Assembly: GCA_933228895.1 (NCBI GenBank)
Contig: OW121847.1
Span: 128,878,350-128,942,349 of the forward strand
Source: Platycnemis pennipes
Lineage: Eukaryota; Arthropoda; Insecta; Odonata; Platycnemididae
Length of the DNA stretch: 64,000 bases
Direction: 5' to 3'
The translations under genes were made by a program, and so were the position numbers. The notes beneath the pieces were generated by a model. It made no database searches. It saw nothing but the letters and a program-made list of their open reading frames with translations, and was not told the DNA's origin. Shown one piece after another: positions 33,330 to 46,402 of the stretch. Within the stretch, counting starts at the first letter, position 1. Each line of letters starts with the position of its first letter.

Positions 33330-34210
33330 GGCACCTAATGTCCGTTGTAAAATTCCGTCCCTACTGTTTGAAGGCCAATATCTCAAAAATGGAAATTTCG
33401 ATTTTAAAATAAATTACATTGAACTAAGGATTGTTTATTCATACATTTATTAATATCAAAAATATGTTGGTTGTATTAATAAATTTTTCGACCGAGACAG
33501 CATAAAGACCAGATTTTTTTCAAGTTCCGGGAAGCAAGTTTAACTTTGATGCCCACTTGAAGATAGACAAGAAAAGCCTTTTCTCTTTCCTCGCATAAGT
33601 TATGGAACATATATTAATCTTAGAATAAACAAAGTTTAAAACAGATTACTCAGTTAACAATTGCGTTACAACAAATTTTAAAAACATGCACTATCTTAGC
33701 TTATGGAAGTCGGAAATACATTGTATTTTGACGGTATTCTTTGTCTTTGAAAACTTAGCACGTGCAAAATAACTGAACAAATTCAGAGAATTAGATATGC
33801 TTTCAACGTGTATGTATTTATTTATTTTGGAAAGCGAGCTCCACGAGTCAGGACTTTCGTCCAGAAGAGATAAGCTGCTCGAGGTTACTGAGTTGTAAGC
33901 TACCATAGGTAGCGCGCGCACCAAACACCACGCGAGAAAATTTCTCTAGTATGCACAGAAAAAATATCCTTGCCTTGCTTGAATAAAAGTTTATAAGTTG
34001 CAGTATACACCAAAATAAAATCGGCGATAAGTGAGATAGCTTTTGCCCCCACATTTCTCGGCTTCTCGATGAAAGAAACAAATTGCGCTTTGAATTATCC
34101 TCAACTCCTCGGCTAAAAACTTTCAATGAGGAGGCATGGTGACAGTATGTTTCCAAAGATACCATCCGGTCTTAAACTGACACTGACTTGCATTCTTAAA
34201 GACGAACCTT
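33330..34210 (-). repeat. Dispersed repeat with conserved short ORF, copy A
   Basis: This segment is the inverted copy of 58393-59290. Both copies keep an open frame (here 33691-33924 on the minus strand, 77 codons) sharing AYNSVTSSSLSLL and INKYIHVESISNS. No known domain was recognised in it. In both copies the AAGCTTG-rich tract lies next to the same end. Confidence 0.7.
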
Positions 34211-34295
34211 TTTTCCGCTATTGTCGAGTCCTCATGACTCATTCACAGCGATAAGCAAGCTGCTTGCAGCAGAAGATTCTACGCGTGCCCAACCT

Positions 34296-35715
34296 CCCAG
34301 ATAGCAATGTAAGCTTGAATCAAGCTTGCCACAAGCTTATTCTTGCAAGCTGGTAAGCTTGCAACAAGCTTGCAAAAACAAGCTTTTAAGCTTTTGGCAA
34401 GCTTAAGTCAAGCTAACTAGTCTCCACGTGTCAAGCTTGCAGCAAGCTTATTATGCAAGCTTGCATAACAAGCTGGTAAGCTTATGACAAACTTGCATCA
34501 AGTGAACTACTTTCCATTTGGCAAGCTTGTAGCAAGCTTTTTCTAGAAGCCAGAAACATGGCCCAGGCAGCAAAAACAACTTGAGGCTAGCTTGCTTAGT
34601 TTGTGTAAACATCTGGATTCATGGTGTTGATGTTCGAATACCTATATAGAGCCAAGCAATTAAACTAACTAGATACTAAACATCATTAACATTAATGAAT
34701 TATTCAGCCAATAATGTAATGATTAATTACAGTATGACCATATTTAATTTTCTTGATGCTTTAACAGGGGTAAGTATCAATTTTTTACATGGGACTACAA
34801 AATATTATCAGAACCTATATGTATTATGTCAACAAAGTCAGTAACAATCTTCGGTCGATTATGGCGATTGGCGGATAGGTATGAACTATTATCAATATAT
34901 TGACGTACAAGGTCATAAATGAAAAATATGGATAATAAGAATTAAGTAATTTGCTGTACAGCTAGCAAATAGAAAATTTCTGAGAATATTTTTCAAAGTC
35001 AACACAGTTATGTTCCTTAAAAGTCAGTTATATACCTACCAAATGAGGTATGTAATGGCATTTACATCTTCATACTGACTGCCATTTTCGAGGTTTAACT
35101 GGTTGCATGCCATTTTATAACGGATAATACTTTTCTGAACGAAGATCATACAAGAGATTGAAATACTATTGAAAATTAAATGTATATTTGAACTATGGAT
35201 ACCGGTATACTCATTCCTTGTGTATACGAGTTCGCTACGGGATACTACATACCGGTTTAAACTATGTCCCGAGTACGCGTATACCAAATTTCGTGTGCGG
35301 TAGGGATGCGTCACTATTATATATCAATATATTAGTGTGCAAGCATCAGAAATGAGTCAAATGTTTAATAATAGTCAAGCAAATTGCAATACAGCAAGCA
35401 AAAATATTTCCTTTGTATACAACATTGCTGCCACATTAAAAATCCAAAGTGAACGTAGTCACATTGGTCACATTCGTTGGAACTCAAGTTGTATATTAAA
35501 GAAAGGTAGGTGGCCCGGTGAATGAACCGGCGCTCACGCATTTCTCGAGTTCAAACGGAGATAGTGGTGTTGCGCTAAGGGAGAAAATATTCAAGGTATG
35601 CAGACTTGAATTAAGGTTGCCATGGCAGACTTGATGCAAACTTGAATCAAGCTTGCTGTGGCAAGCTTTGGCAAGCCAATATCTAAGCTTGCGGCAAGCT
35701 TACATGCTATCTGGG
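34296..35715. mobile_element. Foldback-like element with AAGCTT-rich terminal arrays
   Basis: The ends are inverted: CCCAGATAGCAATGTAAGCT at the left and the complement of GCTTACATGCTATCTGGG at the right. Just inside each end are runs of CAAGCTTG-like palindromic units with irregular spacing (34309-34550, about 20 units; 35640-35705, about 6 units). The core (34560-35600) has no recognised transposase. No target duplication was confirmed. Confidence 0.7.
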
Positions 35716-37639
35716 CTTTCTCTTTCAGGCATGCTTTTGTTGAGCGTGCTTTTATAGGAAAAATAAATATATATTGATATGAAATAACCAACGAATTCTA
35801 TTGAGATTTCATAAGTGGATTCATATTAATGTCTCGAGAGCAAGAGAAAGGTCGAAACGGTTATTTTCAGAACGGAAAGCGTGCGGGATGAAAAATAACT
35901 CAGTCTGACAAATCCAGCAAGAACAAAAATAATGTTAAACGCAATGGTATGAAACATTGTATAACAATTAAAAAAGTCCTTAGCTACCACATGTGCATAG
36001 GAAAGTTTGATGTCTGGATCGGTGTTGTTCTTACGAGGCCCCAAATTCGATGGATCCATCCGGTACTCAAAAAACTTTGCTAAAAATCCATTCTTAAACA
36101 GGTATTTCAGTAAATAAAATTTGTAAAAATATTCTAATACCACCAATTAACGTAGAAATAAAGCAGCTTTAATTTGATATACTTTAATTTAAAATCGTAT
36201 TAGCCATCATGGAGATATTGGTGTTCAAACTTGCAGGTGACGGAAATTTTGCAACGGATAGTAGGCATCCTAATAAGGGCGTTACGGATGATACATCGCC
36301 TAAAACTTATGTTTTACTATACCATTTTTTAATTTCCTATTTAGGATTATTAATTACGTCATTAATTGCTAAGTTCCTAGTCACAGTTTATCTATGATAA
36401 ATTTGTTATCAAATATTTTTCCTTAGAAATCGAAAACTTTAATCTACTGGACTATATACCAAATTCATATACCTGCACACATTCATCGCCGAATGAAAAT
36501 TAATTGTTCAAACATTATTAACTTGCATTAATGGATATCAGAAATAACCCGTGCTGATTCCGGGCGTTCTTGCATCACGCAAACGGGGGTGAATGACCCA
36601 GGCCTTTTTTGCGATCCCAAGTTCTATCATGTTTCGGCAGAAATCCTTCGATTTTGAAGAGATGGTGTTTCTACTTGGAAGAGGAAGAAAAGTATATGTT
36701 TTAACCGAAATAGCAGGCATTCAGTCTATTTTTCTCAACGAAATGCATCTCGAAATATTATTCGGACCCAATACAAATAATAGAAGACACAAATAAAATA
36801 ATCAGAATTAAACAAATACCACCCGGAGCGGAGAAGGTAGTAAACGTATAAAATATGTGGTAAATGGACCCATGAACACCTGTGAAGATTAAATGTCATA
36901 CTGCTGTCAAATATGTTCTTTTTGACAATGGCTATTATGTGATTTAATACACAAACGTGGGTATAACGAAGATTTTATTTTAAAAAAAACTACCCTCAAT
37001 GTAAAGCATAGTTCAATAAAGAAGACAGAGATTTAGGAATGTGTGTCCTTTAATAATCAAGTCTTTCCTTTTTAAAATAATCCTTCACTGTGATCTCAGT
37101 AACATTGAGTTCTTAAAACCAATGCGAGTGTACTCATGATAACTACAGAGGGCGGCATTTTAATTGAAAAAACATTTGGTCGCCATGACTCCCAATGTAC
37201 ATACGGCATATGGAAATATGTTAGCCACAGACATATCGTTTAAGCATTTAATCATATCCACTGAGAGATGGCATGCTAAACTATTTACAAAAGACTCAGT
37301 AGTGCCTGCTTTAACGTAGGAAAATGGGCACAACATAATTTAATGATTATGATGCTAATATATACTTATATTCAATAAAACAAAGTAAATGTACTCAGTT
37401 ATCAGATTTGTTTTTTTAATGTTCCAGATGCTCTTCAGAACTGTTATTACTGTTTGTTTGTACCCAGTCCTGTAGTTTTTCTGTTTGCTATGTATTTTAA
37501 ACCTAAATATCCTTAAAATTTTCAATTGATTCATATATGTCTGGTATCGAGTAGTATCTTGGGTACTTACTGGTACGGTCATGGAGTAAGGTACTCGGTA
37601 TCGAGTATCGAGAAAAAATGGTATCGGCCCATCACTAAT

Positions 37640-38110
37640 CAGAACAAAACATGAACGATCGCAGAAAAAGTGAAGTAGTGAAAAAGCATGATGCTGTTGC
37701 ATCAGTAAAGCGTTTGTCTGAAACATACTGCGTGGGATCTTCAACAATATAGCACATGAAGCTGAAAGAGAAAATCCTCAAAATTTTACCTTTAAAGTGA
37801 CACGAAGAAATGGATGACAGAGAGAAAAACTATGAAAGAATATTTATGTGCTGATTTAGATAGCGTGGTTTCAATTGCATCAAAGTGAAGGCCTTAGTAT
37901 TTCTGGCCAAATTAATGGAGCAGGATAAACTATTTCAGAAACTGATGTGATCAATCTAAAATACGTGATGTGGGAAATTTCGCGTGCATGGAGTAGTATT
38001 TCACAGTCAGTTCTAAAACACAAGTGGTTTAAATTGTGGCCTGCCTTAAGGTTTGATGTTGATGAATTGAGTGGGGATTTCAAAGGCTTTCAGGTTTTTG
38101 AGGATAAAAT
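37640..38110 (+). pseudogene. jerky/Tigger transposase remnant
   Basis: The N-terminal helix-turn-helix reads KKHDAVASVKRLSETYCVGS then STI, with a KLKEKIL helix (about 37671-37775). The second DNA-binding part follows with FQLHQSEGLSISG (about 37872-37910). The sequence then jumps to a C-terminal piece, AWSSISQSVLKHKWFKLWP (about 37986-38045). The DDE catalytic core between them is missing. Frameshifts and stops are frequent. Confidence 0.7.
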
Positions 38111-39151
38111 TTGATGATGGAGTTTGCAAACAGCATCCGTAATCCTGAATTAAAGGAAATAGCATTGGTAAGTTTAGAGGAAAGGATAGTTAGCGGCCAC
38201 GATACTCTCACCGCACAACAGTTCACAGTTGATGAAATCACTGAAATAAAAATTAATAACAATAAATACGAGTGGGGATGAAGATGATGAGCCTGAAATT
38301 GTTGAAGGAAGACTACTATTGATTATTGATTGTCTTCAAACAATCATCCAGTCCCCGTGACGTAGTGAAGGGTGGCCATGTACTAGATGACACCCATGCG
38401 TTGGCATCGCGCTGAATCAGCTGATAACAAACCAAGCGCTGTAGGAAGTATGTTGCACGAAACAATACATAAGAAATATTAAAATCTATTTACCCTTTCC
38501 AATAATAATATTATACAATGTGATGCACACGAGGCTTAGATTCCGTTATTTTCACTCACTGCGCATCTTTGATACTTATAAGTAATAACTTTGCAAATAA
38601 AGAAACTATTTCTTTCTGATTATTCTCAGTGACTTTTTTTAAAATATGGTTCAGTAATTGGTGATGAATATATTTTGTTATAAATAATTGACTCCTTTCA
38701 ATGAAAACATCCTGGCGTCAAAAATAGACCAGTTGCCATGGACCCATAGTCCGGAAAATTCCCTAATCCGGCATCACTTAGGTCCTGACTGTGCTGGATT
38801 AAAGATGCTCAACTGTATTGAATTTTTTGTACTTTTATCCCTTAAACTAGATTTACAAATGCATCACTCAAAAATACATTGTAAAGTTAACGTACTGTTT
38901 CCATGGCTTTAATTCTGTAATAAAATATTTTTCCATTCACTTTCACTAACGCCAAATTGTATTATTTTTACTTTCTTTGTTGACATATATTGACATGGAA
39001 TTTCTGATTTTCTACTTTTTTAGCTACCTGCTTGCCTTACTCTAGGAATACAGGATTACTAGGCAGTGTTAAGGATCAAATGCACAAATGGCAGAACACT
39101 AACTCACATTTTTAAAAACTTAATTTCATCAGTTCATGCGAGTCTGGCAAA

Positions 39152-39966
39152 TGTAGGCGACCCGCGTGACATTATGCTTACATAATTTTTTTCCTTCGCA
39201 TCCGGGCCTGTGGAGGAGAAAAAAAGCCAAGAAATGTATTTCTTTATTTTGCTCTAGTAGCACGGACAAATTTTCATCTCATTTCGTGACCCGAGTTACA
39301 AATCCTCTCCTTGTCAGTATCTACTGTACCTACATTCCATTCGCGGGCCAATTGATCACCAAGCCACAAAATTTTAAAATTTCCGATCCGGATACAATAT
39401 TATAGTATTCGGATATGATTTCAGTAGTGAATGAAATGAAAGATCCATGGGTCTTTGGATCCAACAAAAAAACAAACTTAAACAATTAAAGTATAAAAAA
39501 GTGAGTATTCAGATGCAAGGGTTTTTAATTGAATGACAAAATTTTCGATGCAATAACTGAAAGAATATATTAAAAAACTGAGATAGGGATCGAACCTCCT
39601 TTAGTACACTAGCGCTCGATGTCCGCATGATCCAGGAGAATGTAGGCTACCCGCGTGACATAATGAGTATTTTTTTTTCTCTTGATGCCGGGGTAATGGG
39701 TAAAAAAAGTTGCATTTCTTTATTTTGCTTCTAGTTCTAGAGGAAAATTTTCATCTAATTTCATGACCTGAATTACACACACTCTCCTTGTCAATATCTA
39801 CTGCACCTAGTTCACAGGGGGATATGTACTTCAATCGCTAAGCCGCGAAAATTTAAATTCTACGATCCGGGTCCAATTTTACTTTGTGTCTTTGGATCCG
39901 GATACGAGTAAAATGATAGATTCGCGGACCCTTGGACCTGACAGATCCGATCCGACCATCCCTAGT
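39152..39966 (+). repeat. Two direct repeats of about 250 bp (39152-39405 and 39641-39905)
   Basis: Both copies start ATGTAGG-GACCCGCGTGACAT (with small differences), share TTTCTTTATTTTGCT, TTTTCATCT and CTCCTTGTCA, and end in a GATCCGG-rich part. The second is followed by GACCATCCCTAG and a GGTATCGAT-rich tract that ends ACATCCCTAG (40058), typical hAT-like termini. This suggests overlapping hAT-type remnants. Confidence 0.55.
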
Positions 39967-40079
39967 ATCGATGGTATCAGTATCGACTTTAGGCGATCGA
40001 TTCTCGATACCGATACCAATCCTCAAGAATCGGTGGTATCGAGAATCGACACATCCCTAGTTTTAACATAGCAGAAATT

Positions 40080-41970
40080 ACCTCTTCCAGTGGACAGCGT
40101 ATATTAGAAGGTATGAATACTTCTCTTTAATATCTCCACACTATGGCTGTTGAGTCATTTCTCACATGTAACAGTGAATCTCCTAGCTCCATTTTATTTC
40201 TACAAGTCCTAGTCATGAGGCTGCCTTTGAGGTTTTATCACACCACATGACAAGAGAAATGTTTTGGTACTTAAGTCAACAAAAAACACTTTATGGTCTT
40301 GTCCATTTGGCATCTCTTGCACGGTGCTCAGTGAAGTATCTGCCTCATCATCCAATGCAGGAGGATCTATGTCCCCTTCATCTGACAAGGTCTCCGACCC
40401 TATGGCTTCTGAGTTGGAATCCTAAAGAAAATTCCAGTTTTATTTCTATCTTCAATCAATTCTGCTTAGAATACATAATTATGAGTTACAAACCATACAT
40501 ATGAATAGAAAGACAATATGATGAAGAAAATGTGGTTGGTGGGATCCAGCTTTGAATGAGCTAGAATTCTAACAAAAAAATGACAATGCCTAGCCAAATT
40601 TCTAAACTTTCAAGTAAAATTTGCCTTATCCTGTAGAGAAACGGACAAGAAAACACACTTGGCTGAAAACTGAGATCTGTCAAAACTGCCATGTTTGGAT
40701 ATTTATAGCAAAAATAGTTAACAAGTGAGAATATTTGTAATAGCCTTTTTTAAAGACTAGAGTTACATGTTGATGGCATGTAAAAGTTTGACCAACTTTG
40801 CTGACTTACTTTAGTTTTTACTGGAGTACAGATGTGGATGATTTGCATGATTTGAATTGTGGCTATACTTTTCCTCTGTGCATTGGTGTATACAAATATT
40901 CATATCTTAGAAAGTTCTTGCATTTTGGCTAAAATATTTTGGATTTTTCTCAATGAAGGCTAAGTCTAGTTAGATGGATAAAATTGTGAAAATTGGGAGG
41001 TGTTGAGTGTGGGGGCCCTCAAAAACTGGTAGACTTGACATGGAATGACCTAGCTATTCCTTTCATATTTGAGTGGTTAAGGTGGGAGATAATTGATATT
41101 TGTAGGTAGTTAGTTTTGGATTTTAGATGTAGATAAAGAGTTGCTTGCAAATAAAGTCTTTTAGGCGTGCATCATTGTTCTTAGGTTTTCATGATTTGTT
41201 TTGGGGAAAGAAATTAGGATCATAATCAAAATTTAACAGAATATATATGTATATTAAGAGAAGAGTTAAGATTTTTACTTTCTGGTTCAGAGGTTGACCT
41301 GGAAATGCCATTGAATGTCTTGCCACTACTTTTGAGGTTTACATGTGTATGGAGAATTCTGGACTTTTACATTAAAGAAACAGTTGACAAAACTAGGTGA
41401 ATATTTGTTTCAATTAGTCATCCAAAATAAAATGAATTAATGTCAGACTGAGGTGGGCCATAGAGTCAGGAAAAAGGGCATATTTGTGATGGACGGAGGC
41501 ACAGATAATGAAAATGTCCTTTTTTAATAATTTTATTTTAAAATTTGTGTTTACTCATTATACTTAATCATTTCCTGCTGTGTTAAAGATAACTAGGATA
41601 GCCTGTTGATTGTTATCCTTCCTATGATTCAACCGTGCAACTTAATAAAGTGTGCAATTGTGTTATCATTATATTTAAATTCCACTCAGTGAAAATGCAA
41701 CTGACTCAGATTTTGTCCAGTCCTGAATGTTATTGATCTGAATTGGTTGAGCACGTAGTTAGGATGGTTGCTGTGTGAATTGCTTTAGAGGAGTTCACAT
41801 TATTGATAACATTAGTGAATGTGTGAAAGAAAGATCCATGATTCTGCCCCTGATTAATGTATCCTGTGTTGTGACAATAATATCTGTAATGCTTGTTTGT
41901 TAATACATGTTCCATGAAATTCCTAAAATATTCCTGTATACTCTACTCTTATATGGCTCCAAATATATGT
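40080..41970. other. Intronic stretch, no gene recognised
   Basis: AT-rich sequence before the acceptor of MMD exon 3. The open frame 40247-40504 shows no recognisable domain. Confidence 0.45.
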
Positions 41971-41979
41971 CTACTGCAG

Positions 41980-42152
41980 GTGTGGGTGGCACCAAGCATT
42001 TATGCGTGCACAACCTTGGTGCAGCGCTCAGCCAGCTGGCCTCAGTACTGGTCAGCGCTCATCTATGGTGCTGCCTTAATTCTTCTTTTCACCATCTCAA
42101 CTTTCTTCCATTCAGTCTTTTTCTGCTCAAGAGATCGCTCTGGGAAAATGGG
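41980..42152 (+). CDS. MMD: MMD-like PAQR family protein, coding exon 3
   Basis: This exon follows the acceptor TCTACTGCAG and reads VWVAPSIYACTTLVQRSASW then PQYWSALIYGAALILLFTIS and TFFHSVFFCSRDRSGKM. It contains membrane helices 1 and 2 and the conserved S-T-x-F-H motif of the PAQR family. It ends with two nucleotides (GG) before GTATGG, and the following exon supplies the last G of a Gly codon (phase 2). Length is 173 nt. The donor is weaker than the others but the phase match supports it. Confidence 0.92.
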
Positions 42153-42849
42153 GTATGGCTTCTTCAATAACCATATTCAATATAAATAATATTCATGTGA
42201 AATAGTGTTCTACCTCTTAATGTTTCCTTGCTTGAATTAAATATCATATAAACTAATTTTTTGTTGAGTAAGAAGAAACTTAATATATGAAGCTATGATT
42301 TATGTACCATATTCTTAAATGATGTATACATCCAGTAAATTACAGCTAACATGTTTTTTAACTATAACTTAAGGCTATTTTGGTGTGGAAGCTTTGGGTT
42401 TTCATATCAAGGAGTAACAGTAATCATATACTATACCTGCCTAACTTGTAAATAGTTTAAAATCAATCCTGGAAAACCTGCTATTTTGCTGCCTACAAGG
42501 TACTACTCCTTACTAAGGGTACCAGCTTACTAAGTTGATATGTGGAAGTTAAATTAATCTTCTTTAAGGAAAATACACATCAAAGACCAAATTTACAGCC
42601 TAACCCTTATGCCAACTGGCAAAGCATTAATCATCCAATAATAGTGCTCATCATGCTTCCATGTGTATTCTCAGTTGTTGGTTACCTCACCCTCAAACAA
42701 AGAAGATCCATAATACATATTTGGATTAGACATTGTTTTGATTCATATTTGACATTAATTAGCCAAGGCATTCTATCTTGTCTTCACACAAGCTTGAGAA
42801 AGAAAAACTTTTGGCTGAATGCCTTCAGTTTGTGATTTAAATGGTGCTA

Positions 42850-43039
42850 CAGTCAAGCCCACTTATATCAAACCCATTTATCACAAAGTTCTGGTTGTAA
42901 TGAAGTTCCGGTTATAACGAAGTGATGGCCATTTCCCATCAAAGAGAGGCTCTGAAAAAGTGGTCCACATATAACGAAGTTCGGTTATTACGAAGTAAAT
43001 ATTCTGCCCCTTCAACTTCATTATAAAAGAGCTTGACTG
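42850..43039. mobile_element. pogo-like MITE (190 bp)
   Basis: The left end CAGTCAAGCCCACTTATATC and the complement of the right end, CAGTCAAGCTCTTTTATAAT, are inverted. The flanks are TA (42848-42849 and 43040-43041). The inside repeats a TAACGAAGTTC-type motif. It is too short for a gene. Confidence 0.75.
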
Positions 43040-46000
43040 TACCATAAAATTTGATATTAATGTCACATCAGATTGTTCCTGTGACTAGTGATAGACTCAA
43101 TAAAGTGCTTAAATATGTCGGCATAGTAAACATTTGAAAAAATGTATGCCTACAAATATAATGTGTGTGTATCAATGTGGCCTATTTAGGTTGGAATAAG
43201 ATATATTAGTTCAATGGCTATGAAATCAATTATGATCCATCGAAAACTAGATAGTTGATCCAATGCAAAAGTATGATTTTTATGTTCCTTATTAATATTT
43301 GGTAGAAGATCGATGACCAGGAATGTGTGTACCCAATGCATCCCGTAATTACAATATTTCTGGTGCTTACAAGGGGAGTGTCCGAGTTTCAGGTTTAGGA
43401 TTTTGACGAAACTTGCCAGGCAGTTAGCACTGCCAGTGCACTTCATGATGTAATCTGAAGAGAACATCAATCTCACACCAACTGATGTCCAAAACCTGAT
43501 GGCAGACCAATGTCTATTGGGATCCCAGTGGTATATGGACCAACAAAAGCATCCGGATGCAAAAATAAAATAATAAAATCTTTTGCATGCCTTTATTTCC
43601 TGACATGCCTGTAAAGCAAATTTTTTCTCTGAAATTAAAAAAAAATGCTTGTCCTTTAGGTTAAGGTAATAAGAGCTACATTATCATGCATCCAATTTTA
43701 TGTTGCAATCTCCATACTTTCACCAGAGACCATATTGGGGCATCAAGCCATGTGCATACTGTTGATAGTCACTTGTCTAGAGTACATTTGGGATACCTTC
43801 ACTTTGGTGCTTAGAAAACAATCGCACACCACCTTGTCCAGCTCATTGCTGCTAGGCCTACGTAAATTTATTCCATGAATTCCTGCTGTCGAATCAGATT
43901 CCACAAATAGGATGGCACATATAGTCCTTCCTTCAGCATACTCCCGACAAGTAGCAAAAAAATTTATTCTGCTATCTAATTTTCCCAGCAACTCAACTTT
44001 TCATTTAAAAGAAATAGTTTACCCCTTTCTCTTCAAGCCAACTACTGCTTCCATCATTAAATAAAAAGAATGAGTATTGGATTGTAACACTAAGGTTTCC
44101 ACTACTGGGCATGACCTTATGCTTAACACTATCAGTAGCCAGCTATCAATCTGAAAAGTAGATGCTCAAAATCACTGGTTTTGACATAGGTTCACAGCTT
44201 CTCAAATTAGTTCTTTAGTGCCGCTGTTTTTTCACATAAACCCTATATTCCATAGATACTTTGAGAGCAATTTTCGATCAGCAAGCTGTGTGTGCAATGC
44301 AAACTTTCTCGCACATCCATCTCTCTTGCAGTGAAGTGGGGGAAGGATGGGTATAAGAGTTGAGTGACAGGTAACAGCATTGAATAACGTATGTTCATTG
44401 TGGTGTTATGTGATCAACAGAAAATGTATTTACATATGAGAAATAAAACAAGTTTGTTTCAATTGAAAGTGTAATTTCATTGGCTGGCTCTTGTAAAATT
44501 TACACAAAGTCATAAGCCACAATGCACTAAGGAGGCTTTTTTAATGGCTAAACAGTTGTCATTGTAGCGGTGTGACATAAAAAAATTTAATTTGCAAAAT
44601 TCTAGAAAACCTTACATCACTTTGGTACTTCCGTTGTTTATAATTCTGGATTATCGATCTTCTACCAGTTATAATTTTTTACTGAAATAAATTAGTTATA
44701 CTTTCAGCATAATTGCATAGTTCAGTACGGGTGCATTTTCCTTAAACAGTTTTAGTATAGTTGTTGTCTGAAGTAAATGAAAAGGATTGACTTGCACATC
44801 AGGTAATAATGACATCATTAATTGTAAGTTGGCTCTTGAGACAAATTGTTTGAAGTGTAATTGAATACTTACACTCTTAATGTCACTTGATTTGTATGTT
44901 GACAAAGACCAAGTTTACTGTGGTAGTCATGAGAAGGTTTATTATATCAGTTGTAGTATCTCCATCAGCGGTTTTGTGAAAATACTTTAAGGATGCTAAT
45001 TCACGCATGAAATTCAGATAAAATATATGGTTTGTTGTTTCTTAAAGCATTTTGGGTGTTTGGTAATTTATATATTTTTTCTGTGTGTATAGTGATCAAT
45101 TTGTGGTGGACATGATTACTTTAAAAGTATTTGTAGGAATGACAAAGGAACAGTCCATTAATTCTTTTTTGGGTTTGATTGAAATGAAGGAAATTAATCA
45201 CTTATTTAATGGGATTATATTCTTAGCATTTTAGACAATAATGGGAAAGTCTACTAAGTCAGTAAAAGTAAAATTTTACTGTGAAAGCTTATGAAATGTG
45301 TACATAATATAAGCTGATAAAAATAAAAAATATTACATATAGAAATATATTTTTCATTCCAAAGAAAAAAGCACTTAGCAAAGACATCATACGCTGCATC
45401 CGGTTTGTTTCTATGCTGAAGTGAAATAAGTGCTTAGAATTGGCTATGGGAAAGCCTAAGGCGAAAAGCTCACATTCCTCCAAAAAGTAGATGAAAATCC
45501 ACGTACGAAGCAAGTTTGTTGAAATAGATGCAGAAATTAAAGTTCTGCCATCAACTCAAGTTAGTTCTGCTCACGGCATACGTTGTTTGGTATTTCCATC
45601 TGCATTCCAAGTTTATTTACCAAAAATATAAAATTCAAATATTGTGGCATGGTCAAGTGTTAACATGTTAGGGTTTCCTGTTAGAAATTTTAAAATGAAG
45701 ACGAAGGTGTTTGTCGCATGCCTCCAATGTTGCATACTTACGGAGAAAATCCGGTTTCATAAATTGACTAGAATAACCTAAACCAATTTAAGTAAATATT
45801 TGAAACTTAAAGGATGTAATGGCAAAAGTATGATTCGTATTCTATCAAAATTTCCTTTCATTTGTCCTTTTCAACAATCTGCAAAGTGACGCTGGCCTCT
45901 GCGGAGAAATGTGCGATTTTTCAGCCTCACTGCAAAAGCATTCAATAAAAGTAATTATTAACAAAAGTCTGGTACCTGCATTAAACGAAATGCTATATTA

Positions 46001-46402
46001 TCTACTTGCTGATATGCTCTCTATGAATTTTGCTTCTTCCTTTTTTGGGATATCAAGCCTCTAATTCGAGCCTATGTATACAATTTTTGCATGAATAGTG
46101 TACACAAAACGTGCTATTTGGTCATATGGTTATCATTAATTATTGAGTGCGAATGAATGCAAGGTATCATATGTATTGTTTTGGGAGGCATAATAATTGG
46201 AAATGAAACTTTGTTACAATAAATTAATGCCAGCAATGAACTAACTTGAGGGTACGCATATTGTTCCCTTGGAAGTTGTTCAATTCACACTTACATCTTC
46301 AACTGAACCCGAGAAGGCCTAACCTGTTCAGCAAATTTCCTCGTTACAGTCTGTCCTAAAGCTCATGGCCCCTAAATGCACCGAGCAGTGGTGAGTGGAG
46401 GA

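Larger units (their letters stand above)
33078..37637. mobile_element. hAT-type element or composite inserted in the Tigger element
   Basis: The left end TAGGGATGGGACACTCGATT and the complement of the right end TTAGTGATGGGCCGATACCA are hAT-like termini. The 8 bp flanks ATCAGTAC (33070-33077) and ATCAGAAC (37638-37645) differ at one base, as expected for an old hAT target duplication. No transposase was recognised. It contains the repeat 33330-34210 and the AAGCTT foldback-like element. Confidence 0.65.
32653..38815 (+). mobile_element. pogo/Tigger (jerky-type) DNA transposon remnant
   Basis: The ends CAGTTGAGCACTCTTAATCT (left) and, on the complement, CAGTTGAGCATCTTTAATCC (right) are inverted copies flanked by TA (32651-32652 and 38816-38817). 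The inside encodes a broken jerky-like transposase on the plus strand (37640-38110). A 4.6 kb hAT-type insertion (33078-37637) sits near the transposase start, so the original element was about 1.6 kb and already internally deleted. Confidence 0.78.
19114..41979 (+). other. MMD: MMD-like gene, intron 2
   Basis: This 22.9 kb intron is made largely of nested mobile elements: Copia with four insertions, Penelope-like 3' pieces, hAT and pogo/Tigger elements, and a foldback-like element. Parts with nothing recognised are 28531-29400, 31680-32640 and about 40080-41970. Confidence 0.85.

Noticed and set aside
42542..42835. 97-codon open frame after MMD exon 3 as a possible extra exon
   Set aside because: No similarity to the PAQR family, and exon 3 joins exon 4 in phase without it.
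43743..43991. 82-codon minus-strand open frame
   Set aside because: No recognisable domain or conserved neighbour; could be chance in AT-rich DNA.
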